Assembly: GCA_020845755.1 (NCBI GenBank)
Contig: JADLFE010000033.1
Coordinates: forward strand, 186,001-250,000
Reading direction: 5' to 3'
Length of the DNA stretch: 64,000 nt
Origin: Phycisphaerales bacterium
GTDB taxonomy: Bacteria; Planctomycetota; Phycisphaerae; Phycisphaerales; UBA1924
Below, piece after piece: positions 45,066 through 53,785 of the stretch. Every line of letters starts with the position of its first letter. Within the stretch, counting starts at the first letter, position 1. The notes under the pieces were generated by a model. The model saw only the letters and a program-made list of their open reading frames with translations, was not told the DNA's origin and made no database searches. A program made the position numbers and the translations under genes.

Positions 45066-45722
45066 TCACTTGCTCGGCCCGCGATCCGCCCTGAAGTCTG
45101 GTTCTCCGCGCGGGGCCGACTCGTCGATCCGGGCTTCGTCGATCAGTGCTCGAAGAGCCGCCCGTGCCCGAAAGAGGCGACTCTTGACCGTGCCGACGGG
45201 CACGTTCAAGACCTGCGCGATCTGGTCGTACTCAAGGCCGCGGCAGTCGCGGAGGACCAGGATCGATCGCTGTTCTTCTTCCATTTCCCCAAGCGCCCAG
45301 AGAACGATGCGACGCTCGTCCCACGGTTCGACGCGTTCCTTGGCGGCGGGTTCCCAGGCGGGCCCGCGAGAGCCCGTTTGTTCCCGAATAGTGTCCAAAC
45401 TTTGGTGCTTTCGGACCTTCTTGGCCCGCAAAGCCGACAGACAGACGTTCATGGCGATGCGGATAAGCCAGGTCGACAGGGCCGCCCGCCCGTCGAACCG
45501 CTCAAAGGCCTTGACGGCCTTGAGAAATGTCTCCTGGGTCAGTTCGGCCGCATCGTCGCGGTCGTGGACCATGCGGAAACAAACCGTGAACAGGCGGTGC
45601 TGGTAGCGGGTGATGAGGCGGTCCCAGGCGGTGGTGTCGCCACGGCGGATGGCGTCGACCAGGTCGCGGTCGGCGTCGCCTTCGTGAGAACCCCGGTTTG
45701 GTGCGGCATCGCCCGCGCGCAT
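45066..45722 (-). CDS. ECF RNA polymerase sigma factor
   Basis: A typical 218-residue ECF factor: region 2 (LITRYQHRLFTVCFRMVHDRDDAAELTQETFLKAVKAFERFDG, LSTWLIRIAMNVCLSALR, about 36-100) and region 4 (ALGEMEEEQRSILVLRDCRGLEYDQIAQVLNVPVGTVKSRLFRARAALRALI, about 142-195). It differs from the kinase-linked factor at 18209 and matches the widespread RpoE-like type. The gene is followed by a membrane anti-sigma-like gene, so activation is probably through regulated release. The promoter region upstream (45723-45937) holds the inverted repeat described separately; the true start is near an ATG at 45722. Confidence 0.93.
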   Translation of the reverse strand: MRAGDAAPNRGSHEGDADRDLVDAIRRGDTTAWDRLITRYQHRLFTVCFRMVHDRDDAAELTQETFLKAVKAFERFDGRAALSTWLIRIAMNVCLSALRAKKVRKHQSLDTIREQTGSRGPAWEPAAKERVEPWDERRIVLWALGEMEEEQRSILVLRDCRGLEYDQIAQVLNVPVGTVKSRLFRARAALRALIDEARIDESAPRGEPDFRADRGPSK

Positions 45723-45744
45723 CGGAGCGATGGTACCAGAGAAG

Positions 45745-45932
45745 CAGCGAGACAGGAAAGGAGCGAGACAGCGAGACAGGGGAAAGGCGAAGAAGTGGTC
45801 AAGTGGTCGGGTGGCAACGTGAAAGACAGGAGCGGTCCTCGTGGCGAGAGAGAATCACCGACGAGGGGAACGCCGGCGTCTCGCGGCCTTGTCTTATCCC
45901 TGTCTCGCTCCCTCGCTGTTTCGCTGACTCGC
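45745..45932. repeat. long inverted repeat with embedded AAGTGGTCAAGTG copy
   Basis: AGCGAGACAG-rich sequence at 45745-45781 is mirrored as CTGTCTCGCT-rich sequence at 45898-45932. Between the arms lies a third copy of the 13-base AAGTGGTCAAGTG sequence (45793-45805) seen at 22271 and inverted at 22395. The element fills most of the space between the large repeat protein and the ECF sigma gene, which lies to its left on the minus strand. Its nature is unknown; an intergenic mobile or REP-like unit is possible. Confidence 0.5.
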
Positions 45933-45937
45933 TATTC

Positions 45938-48304
45938 CTAACCCCCCTGATCGAAGTGTTCGGCGAAGAGGTCGTAGTCATCGGCGTTGATGAAGCCGTC
46001 GTGGTTGGTGTCCGCGGCGGGGTCGGCGGGCTCGAAGGCGTCGCTGAACGCGTCGAAGTCGTCGGCATTGACAAGGCCGTCGTGGTTGAAATCGGCGGCA
46101 CAGTCGCAGAAGCGGTAGCGTGCGAAGTTGGCGGAGACCTGGCCGCCGGCGAAGGAGAAGCGACCGCCGACGAGGAGATCGCCTTGGTGGTCGATCGCCA
46201 GCGTTCTCACCTCGGCGTTGAACATCCCGGTGATTCCTTGTCCGAGCGGGCGCCACGAGGTCCCGTCCCAGAGGGCGACGCTCTTGGCGGGGGCTCCCCC
46301 GGCGTACCAGAAATCCCCGCCCGCGATGATGTCGCCGTTCGGACGTGCGGCGATCGCGTACACGCTTTGTTGAAGTCCTTGGCCGAGCGGCGTCCAGTCG
46401 TGGCCGTCCCACAGCGAGATGCTGTCCATATCGCGGCCGTCGTAGGAGTAGAACCAGCCGCCGACGACCACCTTTCCGTCGGGGAGTGCGCACATGGCTC
46501 TGATGCTGCTATTGAATTCTCCGCCGAGGCGCGACCATGTGCTCCCATCCCAGCGGGCAACGTATGAGCGATGCGACCCGTCGGCGAGGGATTCGTGGAT
46601 CGCGGCAAGCGTCGTGCCGTCGGAATGGCGCGCCATGGCGGAGACGCCGCCATCGCGCACGCCGACGAAGGCGTGGCCGACCCTGGACCAAGCCCCCCCG
46701 GATTGCGCCTGGACCTTGGGGCGCAGGATGTTCTGATATCCATGATCCCAGGTGCCGACGACGATCGTTCCGTTGCCGAGGGTCGTGAGGGCCGCAGGCC
46801 CCGGGGGGCGATCGTCGCCGACGGCTGTCCAGGCCTGGCCATTCCAACGCGCGACGATCTCGATCGGGGTGGTTCCGATGTGTTGGAACGAACCCCAGAT
46901 GATGGGCCGCCCGGAATTGTCGATGTGCGAACCCGCAACGGCGTAGTCGGGAATGCCGCCGAACGTGGCCCAGGTGTCCGCGTGTCGCACGGCGAGGTTT
47001 CGGATTCCGCCGGTCGGAGAGGTTGCGGCGAAACTTCCTCCGGCGAACGCGGACCCGTCGGGGAGGACCGAGATGGTCTCGATCGCGCCGGCGAGGCCGC
47101 GTCCGAATGCGGTCCAGCCGGTCTGCTCGCTCCACCGAACAATCCCGGAGGCGGGCTGACCAAGCACCTGCGGGAAACCCCCGCCGAGGAGGAGTTCTCC
47201 GGTGGGAAGTTCCGTCACGCACAGGAATCTGTCATGGCTATTTGGTTGGGCAAACTTCCACGTCTGCCCGTTCCAGATCGCCAGTGAGTCGAACCGCGTG
47301 TCGTAGAACCAGCCGCACACCGCGAGTCGTCCATCATTGAGAATGATCGCCGCCTGTGCCTCGCCCCCCCACCCGGACGATCCGAGCGTGGACCAGATGG
47401 TGCCGTCCCAGCAGGCGATGGCGTGGCAGTCGATCGCGCCCGCGCCGTCAATGTCGCCACAGACGAGGAGGCGTCCATCCGGGAGGATGGTGAGGCTGTT
47501 GATGATCTGGTCGGCGTACGAACCACGGATGCCCTCGGCGAGCGGGTGCCAGGCGGCGCCGTCCCACCTGGCGATGTTGTTGGCGGGCACGCCGCCGATG
47601 TGGTCGAAGTTTCCGCCGATCACGAGGTCGCCGTTGGGCATGATCGCCAGTGCGCTGGCGTATTCGCGCTCGACCCCGCCCCCGATCTCGGTCCATTGCG
47701 TTCCATCCCAGCGGGCAACTCCGTTGGCGACGCGACCGCCGCCCCTGCTGAACTGGCCGGCGGCGACAAGGTCGCCATTGGGGAGCACGCCGAGATCAAG
47801 CACGTTCTGAGGACCATTCGGGGCGCCGACCTGCTCCCACGCCGATCCGCTCCAGCGCATCACGCCGTTGCTGGTGAAGACGTCGCCGAATCGATAGATC
47901 TGGCCTCCCGCGATGAGGCTGCCGTCGGGCATAACCTCGAGTGTGAGGATTCGATCGTAGTTGATCTTGCCGATCGGGCTCTCGAACGCGGCCCACTCGC
48001 CGGTTTGCGGGTCCCACATCGCGGCACAGAGCGCGGGAGTTGATTCGACGAGGCTGAATTCCCCGGCGATGACGAGCCGCTTGCCCAGCGGTCCATCTCC
48101 GTCCGGGTCCCACATCACCGACGCGTAGACCTGGCCGTCAGTCCCCGGCACGCCGTCGCCCGGAAGCCAGCCGGACTGACAGCCCTGGGCAAGCGCCCGC
48201 GGAGCGGGGGCAAACAGTGTTGCCATCAGCGGAATCGCGGGCAGCACACTCAGAATGGTCTGTGCCAAAGCCCGGCGCACGCATGACCCCATGATGCTCA
48301 GCAT
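45938..48304 (-). CDS. secreted beta-propeller repeat protein with dockerin-like ending
   Basis: This 788-residue protein has a signal peptide (1-40, ending ALAQG) and about a dozen repeats of about 45 residues of the form VARWDGTQWTEIGGGV...VLPNGDLVAAGQF, a delta-60/kelch-like beta-propeller pattern. The final 60 residues contain two Ca-binding loops (DFNHDGLVNADDFDAF and DTNHDGFINADDYDLF) like the protein at 41925-43415. Such proteins are predicted to be exported and to bind glycan or protein partners; the dockerin-like ending might attach them to a surface scaffold, but no cohesin was seen. GAGGTGACG precedes the ATG at 48304. Confidence 0.85.
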   Translation of the reverse strand: MLSIMGSCVRRALAQTILSVLPAIPLMATLFAPAPRALAQGCQSGWLPGDGVPGTDGQVYASVMWDPDGDGPLGKRLVIAGEFSLVESTPALCAAMWDPQTGEWAAFESPIGKINYDRILTLEVMPDGSLIAGGQIYRFGDVFTSNGVMRWSGSAWEQVGAPNGPQNVLDLGVLPNGDLVAAGQFSRGGGRVANGVARWDGTQWTEIGGGVEREYASALAIMPNGDLVIGGNFDHIGGVPANNIARWDGAAWHPLAEGIRGSYADQIINSLTILPDGRLLVCGDIDGAGAIDCHAIACWDGTIWSTLGSSGWGGEAQAAIILNDGRLAVCGWFYDTRFDSLAIWNGQTWKFAQPNSHDRFLCVTELPTGELLLGGGFPQVLGQPASGIVRWSEQTGWTAFGRGLAGAIETISVLPDGSAFAGGSFAATSPTGGIRNLAVRHADTWATFGGIPDYAVAGSHIDNSGRPIIWGSFQHIGTTPIEIVARWNGQAWTAVGDDRPPGPAALTTLGNGTIVVGTWDHGYQNILRPKVQAQSGGAWSRVGHAFVGVRDGGVSAMARHSDGTTLAAIHESLADGSHRSYVARWDGSTWSRLGGEFNSSIRAMCALPDGKVVVGGWFYSYDGRDMDSISLWDGHDWTPLGQGLQQSVYAIAARPNGDIIAGGDFWYAGGAPAKSVALWDGTSWRPLGQGITGMFNAEVRTLAIDHQGDLLVGGRFSFAGGQVSANFARYRFCDCAADFNHDGLVNADDFDAFSDAFEPADPAADTNHDGFINADDYDLFAEHFDQGG

Positions 48305-48440
48305 TCGTCACCTCGTAATCGCACTATCGGCACGGCCGGGCGCGTTTGAGCACCAGCACGGCGCGATCCGGGTTTGCACCCGGCGCGAGCAGCCTCGTTC
48401 GTCGTCGATCGGCGTCTCGTCGGGCGGCGGCACCAACGCG

Positions 48441-49889
48441 CTACGCCGGCGGCGGGCTGTCTCGCTCGCCCGTGATGAGGCGCGAGCCGCGTTTGAAGAA
48501 GAGATACGCCAGGGCCCAGTCGAGCATCACGATAACGCGGTTGCGAAAACTGATCAGATAGAAGACGTGCACGCCGGCCCAGAGGAGCCACGCGAGCAGG
48601 CCGCCGAACTTCATGCCCGAGACGCTGGCGACGGCCTTGGCGCGCCCGATCGTGGCGAGCGAGCCCTTGTCAACATACTTGAACGCCTCGCTTGGCTTGC
48701 GCGCGACAAGGCGCGCGACGTTTCGTGCCGCGTGGTCGCCCATCTGCACCGCGGCGGGGCAGACGCCGGGCACCATGCCGTCCCGCCACGCGCAGCGGGC
48801 CAGATCGCCGGTGACAAAGACCTCGGGATGGCCCGGGATGGAGAGATCGGGCGCGACCACCACGCGCCCCGCGTTATCCGTCGGCACGCCGAGCGACGCG
48901 CCCAAGGGGCTCGCCCGGACTCCCGCCGCCCACACGATGTTGTGCGCGTCCACCCGCTCCGGCTCGGCCTGATTGGGCGACGACAGCAGCACGTGCGGCG
49001 TGCCGTCCTCGGAATCGCCCGACGCCACGCGCGTAACCCGCGTGTTCAAACGCACCTCGACGCCCATGGCGCGAAGGTCCGCCAGCGCCCGATCCGAAAG
49101 CTCGCGCGGAAAGCCGGAAGGAAGCACGCGGCCCATCGCCTCGACCAGCACGACGCGGGCGCGGGACGTATCGATGTGGCGGAAGTCCCGGCGGATCACG
49201 GTGCGTGCGATCTCCGCGATCGCGCCCGCGGTTTCCACGCCCGTGGGGCCCGCTCCGATGATGACGAAGGTCATGAGGGCGCGCCGGCGCGCCTCGCCTG
49301 TTTCATTCTCGGCCGCCTCGAAAGCCAGCAGGAATCGGCGGCGGATCTCCAGCGCATCGTCGATGGTCTTCAGGCCGCGGGCGCTCTTGGACCAATCGTC
49401 GTGCCCGAAGTATGAGTGCGTCGCGCCGGTGGCGAGGATGAGGTAGTCGTACGGGATGTCGCCCTGATCGGTCTCGAGCACGCGGCGCGCGACGTCGACG
49501 CGCCCGGCCTCGGCGAGAATCACCTCGGCGTTCCTCTGCTTGGAGAGCACGGCACGGATCGGCGCGGCGATCTGAGCCGGAGACAGCGCCGCCGTCGCAA
49601 CCTGATACAGAAGCGGCTGGAAAAGATGGTGATTGCGCCGGTCAACCAGCGTCACGCGCACCGGCGCTCGCTTCAATCGCTTGGCCGCGGCCAGACCGGC
49701 GAATCCGCCGCCAACGATGACGACGTGCGGGCCGCTCGCGTGGCTGGTGGTCAGCGCCGGGGACGCGATCGGCGAGGGCGAGATCGCGTCGCGCGTTGGC
49801 TTCGCGCGTACCGCATCAAAGGTGGGTGGCGTGCTGCTTGGCTGGTTGTTCACGGTTCCCGGCTGGTCGCAATCGTTGAGGCCGCTCAT
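48441..49889 (-). CDS. type II NADH dehydrogenase (NDH-2)
   Basis: NDH-2 transfers electrons from NADH to the quinone pool without proton pumping. The 482-residue protein starts at ATG 49887-49889 (GGAG ahead); a long N-terminal extension of 91 residues in the same frame is not protein-like. A disordered stretch of about 50 residues precedes the FAD site GPHVVIVGGGFAGLAAAKRLK, followed by the NAD-binding FVIIGAGPTGVETAGAIAE, the quinone-site region, and a C-terminal amphipathic helical part (LLAWLLWAGVHVFYLISFRNRVIVMLDWAL) that holds it to the membrane. No other respiratory gene is nearby. Confidence 0.9.
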   Translation of the reverse strand: MSGLNDCDQPGTVNNQPSSTPPTFDAVRAKPTRDAISPSPIASPALTTSHASGPHVVIVGGGFAGLAAAKRLKRAPVRVTLVDRRNHHLFQPLLYQVATAALSPAQIAAPIRAVLSKQRNAEVILAEAGRVDVARRVLETDQGDIPYDYLILATGATHSYFGHDDWSKSARGLKTIDDALEIRRRFLLAFEAAENETGEARRRALMTFVIIGAGPTGVETAGAIAEIARTVIRRDFRHIDTSRARVVLVEAMGRVLPSGFPRELSDRALADLRAMGVEVRLNTRVTRVASGDSEDGTPHVLLSSPNQAEPERVDAHNIVWAAGVRASPLGASLGVPTDNAGRVVVAPDLSIPGHPEVFVTGDLARCAWRDGMVPGVCPAAVQMGDHAARNVARLVARKPSEAFKYVDKGSLATIGRAKAVASVSGMKFGGLLAWLLWAGVHVFYLISFRNRVIVMLDWALAYLFFKRGSRLITGERDSPPPA

Positions 49890-50031
49890 GAGGTCTCCGG
49901 TCGATGATGCTAGACCCAGCAACCCGTGGGCGATTTGTTCCGGATATTCGTATGTTGAATCGGCGGCACGAGTGGTCATTCTGTGGCAAGCATCACGTTC
50001 TGAACCTTGAGCACGAGAGCGCCTCTCGCGA

Positions 50032-50080
50032 GATCGCGTTTTGATCGCGCACGAGTGCGTGCTCGCAGCACGTGATCGCG
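50032..50080. promoter_or_regulatory. three GATCGCG repeats upstream of the NDH-2 gene
   Basis: The heptamer GATCGCG occurs at 50032-50038, 50043-50049 and 50074-50080. The first two are 11 bases apart and the third a further 31 bases on, close to whole helical turns. The sites lie about 140-190 bases upstream of the NDH-2 start. They may be bound by a regulator, but GATC-type words are frequent in G/C-rich DNA. Confidence 0.3.
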
Positions 50081-50174
50081 CAGCGACCGCACACCGGCGC
50101 GTGTCAACGTAGTCCCGCGTCACTCGCCGAAGCAACGCGCGGCGTGCGCTGTTCTCGTGCACAAACCGTCGCGC

Positions 50175-51488
50175 TCAGGCCGTGAGATACTCCGTGGGGA
50201 ATCGCCACGGCTCGCGATAGATCGGGATCGCGAGTTTCGCCGCTTCTGGATCGCCCACGATCGATTCGCTCGCCGGGTCAAAGCGGATCGTTCGCCCGAG
50301 TTTATAACTCAAGTTGCCGAGTGTCAGGGGCAGATCGACTTTGATGTGATACAGCGGGCTGCAACTCGGCTGGCCTCCCTCGCGGATGCACTTGAGCCAT
50401 TCGAACTCGTGCACCATGCCGGCGGGAATCAACGTAGGCGGCTCGTCGGCGGGATTGAGCTGGGCGTTCTGCGGGATGATCTGTCGATCGTCGTAGTTGC
50501 AGCGGAGCGTGCCATTGAGCCCGTGGAAGTAGATGCCCAGCGCGCGGTCAACGCTCCCGAACTCGTAGCCGTGGTGGTTGAACTGCGAGAAGTGCCAGCG
50601 CATCGTGAGGTTGGGATATTGCCAGAGAATGTCCTGCGTGTCCGGCGCATCGCCGTCGCCGCCGAGGATGTAGCGCCCGCCGAAGGACGAGATTCTCTCG
50701 GGCAGGCCGAGGTACATCGCCCAGACCGGCAGGTCGACCAGGTGGGGCGCCATGCCGGGGCTCCACCCGCCTGAGTAATCCCAGAACGAGCAGTGCATGG
50801 CCGCGTCGCGCACCAACAGACGATTGAACTCGCGGAGCGGCGCGGGCCCGCAGTACAGGTCGAAATCGATGCCCTCGGGCGCGGGCTCGTTTGGCGCCGT
50901 CCCGATGCCGTCGCGCCCCATGTTCCATCCCCAAAACGTCTCGACGCGCCCGATCGGCCCGAGCCTTCCCGAGCGTACCCAGTCCACCACGCGCCGGTAG
51001 TTGGCCGACTGGTGGATCTGCGTGCCGACCTGGCACACCACGCCGTGACGCCGCACCGCGTTGCGCACCGCGATCGACTCGGCGGGATAGATCGTCATCG
51101 GTTTCTGCAGGTAGATGTGCTTGCCCGCCCGGGCCGCGTCGACCGCCTGCAGGCAGTGCCAGTGCGGCGGGGTTGCGATCACCACCGCGTCGACGCGCGG
51201 GTCGGCGAGCAGTTCTCGATAGTTCTTGTAGGCCTTGGCGTCGGGGTGCTTCTGCGTCCACGCTGCGGCACGATCTCGCTGCACATCGCACACCGCGACC
51301 AGTGCGGTCGCGGGATCGGCCAGACACTGCGCCATGTTGGCCGAGCCCATGCCGCCCGCGCCGATCAGACCGAGACCGAGCTTGGCGTTAGGCGAGATGG
51401 AGCGACCAAAGACGCTCGAAGGAAGGATCGAAGGCGAAAGCAGCGCCGCGGCCGCGCCCTGCTTGATCACGTCGCGTCGGGTCAGCAT
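50175..51488 (-). CDS. Gfo/Idh/MocA oxidoreductase with Tat signal
   Basis: This 437-residue protein begins TRRDVIKQGAAAALLSPSILPSSVFG, a Tat-type leader with twin arginine, then a Rossmann fold LGLIGAGGMGSANMAQCL and the alpha/beta C-terminal domain typical of the Gfo/Idh/MocA family. These NAD(P)-dependent enzymes act on sugars and related polyols; planctomycetes hold dozens, many with Tat leaders. The ATG at 51488 overlaps the TGA of the upstream DUF6807 gene by one base, so translation is coupled. The substrate is not predictable. Confidence 0.9.
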   Translation of the reverse strand: MLTRRDVIKQGAAAALLSPSILPSSVFGRSISPNAKLGLGLIGAGGMGSANMAQCLADPATALVAVCDVQRDRAAAWTQKHPDAKAYKNYRELLADPRVDAVVIATPPHWHCLQAVDAARAGKHIYLQKPMTIYPAESIAVRNAVRRHGVVCQVGTQIHQSANYRRVVDWVRSGRLGPIGRVETFWGWNMGRDGIGTAPNEPAPEGIDFDLYCGPAPLREFNRLLVRDAAMHCSFWDYSGGWSPGMAPHLVDLPVWAMYLGLPERISSFGGRYILGGDGDAPDTQDILWQYPNLTMRWHFSQFNHHGYEFGSVDRALGIYFHGLNGTLRCNYDDRQIIPQNAQLNPADEPPTLIPAGMVHEFEWLKCIREGGQPSCSPLYHIKVDLPLTLGNLSYKLGRTIRFDPASESIVGDPEAAKLAIPIYREPWRFPTEYLTA

Positions 51489-52522
51489 CACTTGTGTCCT
51501 TCCTGCGCCGCCTTGTCGGGCGCGCCACGGTTCCACTCAAACTCCGTCGCGGCAAGCGCGTCGAACGCCTTTGCAAGCTGCTCATCGTCCGGCGCGCCCG
51601 GGATCACCAGATACCGATATCGCAGCGCCAGCGGCTTGTCGCGCGTGAGCGCGTGCCGCGTATCCGCGCGCGGGAAAGCCGGCTGGAACCAGGGCAGTTC
51701 CTGATAGGTGATCCAGTCGCCGGGAAAGTCAGGATTGCCGGGGTGTTCAAGAATGACCAGCGTGACCTCGCGCTTCCCGCCCTGCCACGTGCCGCGAGCC
51801 CACGACCACGCCCGGCGCGGCTTGGCGTTTTCATCGTCCGCGTGGCGCTGCAGTTTCAGGTTCGCGACGGGCGCGAGGCGCGTGTTCAGCCCGCCGTAGA
51901 GATTGGTGCCGCGCCGCGCCAGCGATACGCCGTCGGCGAGTGCTTCGAATCGAAGAGCCAGGTCGACCACCTGCACACCGTCCTCGCCCGGCGCGTGCGC
52001 GGTGATCGCCACGCGCTCGAACACGATGGGCGTCTGGTCTTCCCACATCCAGATGTTGTTCGTCTCAACACGCGCGGCGCTGTCTGATTCGCTCCGAACC
52101 GGCTCGCCGACCGGGCGTGAGTACACGCCCTGCAGCGCGTGCAGGTCGTGCGTCTGCCCGGCGAATTGCACCTCGGGCCAGGCCCAGTAGATGCCGCGGT
52201 GGTGAGGGTGGTCGACGCTCCAATCGAGGGTCAGTATCTCGCCGTCCGGCCCATAGAGCGGGTGGATGTACCCGCTGCGCGCCTTGGCGTAGCGCACATT
52301 CCCCTCGGCGACGTGCGCGAGATATCCCTCGGGTAGCGCAACCGTTCGCGCGTTGTATTGCAGGATCGGACGATCGCCGTCGGAAAGCACGACACGCACA
52401 TTCGGCGCGTCTTCACGCGATGTCATCCGCGGACGACCTTCCGATTGAGCGCCCGCGAGCGGTGCGAGCAAGGCAAGACAGCCCGCGACCAGGGACCACG
52501 CACGGCGCACCTCGTATTTCAT
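51488..52522 (-). CDS. secreted DUF6807 (PmoA-named) family protein
   Basis: This 344-residue protein starts MKYEVRRAW with a signal peptide (1-25, ending LAGAQ). The PF14100/DUF6807 family is named from methane oxygenase PmoA by sequence tradition, but members act elsewhere, often beside Gfo/Idh/MocA oxidoreductases and glycoside hydrolases in carbohydrate degradation loci. The motif DHPHHRGIYWAWPEV (about 104-118) is typical; the segments GGLNTRLAPVANLKL and PGDWITYQELPW follow. An actual oxidative role is not established. It precedes the oxidoreductase by one base of overlap and diverges from the channel gene at 52607. Confidence 0.85.
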   Translation of the reverse strand: MKYEVRRAWSLVAGCLALLAPLAGAQSEGRPRMTSREDAPNVRVVLSDGDRPILQYNARTVALPEGYLAHVAEGNVRYAKARSGYIHPLYGPDGEILTLDWSVDHPHHRGIYWAWPEVQFAGQTHDLHALQGVYSRPVGEPVRSESDSAARVETNNIWMWEDQTPIVFERVAITAHAPGEDGVQVVDLALRFEALADGVSLARRGTNLYGGLNTRLAPVANLKLQRHADDENAKPRRAWSWARGTWQGGKREVTLVILEHPGNPDFPGDWITYQELPWFQPAFPRADTRHALTRDKPLALRYRYLVIPGAPDDEQLAKAFDALAATEFEWNRGAPDKAAQEGHK

Positions 52523-52606
52523 GGCGCACCATATGCCCAGCCCGGCGGGTCCGGGCGGGCCGCCGCTCGAAACCCGGGCCATTCGACCTCGCGGTACACT
52601 CGCCCC

Positions 52607-53752
52607 GTGAACGAGTACGGCCTCGACATTGCGCGCGTCTCGCACGCCATGCCGCTCCACGATCTGAATCTCGGCCCGCGCCGGGGCGTGTGGCGCGATC
52701 GCTTGTGGCGCGAGTGGTGCTTCGCCCGCGCGGTGACACGAAAGATCGGCCCGAAGTTCGCGCTCTTTGCGCTCGTTCTCCTGATCGGCTCGTTGATGTT
52801 CCAGCGCCTCGGGCCGCGCCAGGATCTTTCCATCGTGGAAGGCATGTACAACACGTGGAGCCTGGTCTTCGCGCAGCCGCCCATCGATTTCCCGAGCAAT
52901 CCTTGGCTGCGCGGGTTGTTCTTCGCGGTGCCCATCCTGGGCATCGGGTTCATCATCGACACGCTCGTGGAGGTCGTGCGCCTGCTGCGCGACCGGCGCG
53001 GCCTCGAACAATCCTGGTCCAGAATCATGGCAGCATCCATGCAAGATCACATCATCATCGTCGGCATGGGCAAGCTCGGCTTCCGGAGCTTTCAGATCCT
53101 GCGCCGCCTCGGGCACCGCGTCGTAGCGATCGAGATCGATCCGACCAAGCAATTCGTCGACGAGGTCCGGGCCGAGGGCTCGCCGATCCTGATCGGCGAT
53201 GCGCGGCGCGAAGGCCTGCTCCTGGAGGCGGGCGTCGCCAAGGCCCGCGCGATCATGGTCGCGACCAGCGACGACCTCGCGAACCTCGAAATCGCGCTGG
53301 ACGCCCGCCGCGTGGCGCCGAACGTCCGCGTGGTGCTGCGCATGTTTGATCAATCAATGGCCGACAAGGTCGCGGGGGCCGCCGGCATCCACGTCGCCAT
53401 GTCGCAGTCGTGGCTGAGCGCCCCCGCGTTCGCGACCGCGGCCGTGGAGCCGGGCGTGGTCGGAAGCCTCGTCGTCGGCGATCGCCTGATCGCGATGCAA
53501 CGCTGGGCCGTCCGCCGCGGCGGGGCGCTCGACGGCCTGTCGATCGCCGATGCCATGTCCAAGCACTCGATCTCGATCATCGAACTGGTTCCGGCGGCGG
53601 TCGGCGCGGGGGCGTCATCGGCCGAAACACCCCCCGGCGGTCGCGACGCCCTCTTCCCGCGGGCCGACGCCGTGCTGCGGGCCGGTGACCGCGTGATGGT
53701 GCAGGGTCGCTACAACGAGCTTGCGGCCCTTCGCCCCGCGGCGGCGGAATAG
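52607..53752 (+). CDS. TrkA-type Rossmann protein with two membrane segments (channel-like)
   Basis: Taken from GTG 52607 the protein has 381 residues. Two membrane helices (about 54-71 and 101-123) flank a loop of about 30 residues where a K channel filter would lie, but no TVGYG-like motif is present. Then come a TrkA-N domain (HIIIVGMGKLGFRSFQILRRLGHRVVAIEID, about 145-175, with G-x-G-x-x-G) and a TrkA-C-like end. These domains bind nucleotide and regulate ion flow. The lost filter suggests a regulatory subunit or a non-selective or modified channel. No Shine-Dalgarno sequence is obvious before the GTG; it diverges from the DUF6807 gene. Confidence 0.75.
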   Translation: MNEYGLDIARVSHAMPLHDLNLGPRRGVWRDRLWREWCFARAVTRKIGPKFALFALVLLIGSLMFQRLGPRQDLSIVEGMYNTWSLVFAQPPIDFPSNPWLRGLFFAVPILGIGFIIDTLVEVVRLLRDRRGLEQSWSRIMAASMQDHIIIVGMGKLGFRSFQILRRLGHRVVAIEIDPTKQFVDEVRAEGSPILIGDARREGLLLEAGVAKARAIMVATSDDLANLEIALDARRVAPNVRVVLRMFDQSMADKVAGAAGIHVAMSQSWLSAPAFATAAVEPGVVGSLVVGDRLIAMQRWAVRRGGALDGLSIADAMSKHSISIIELVPAAVGAGASSAETPPGGRDALFPRADAVLRAGDRVMVQGRYNELAALRPAAAE

Positions 53753-53785
53753 GTGCGATCGACCCGGGCGCGATACCCTTGCATC

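Noticed and set aside
51488..53353. 621-residue form of the DUF6807 protein
   Set aside because: The 277 residues before ATG 52522 are antisense to the TrkA-type gene and contain no signal peptide, whereas ATG 52522 gives a normal leader.
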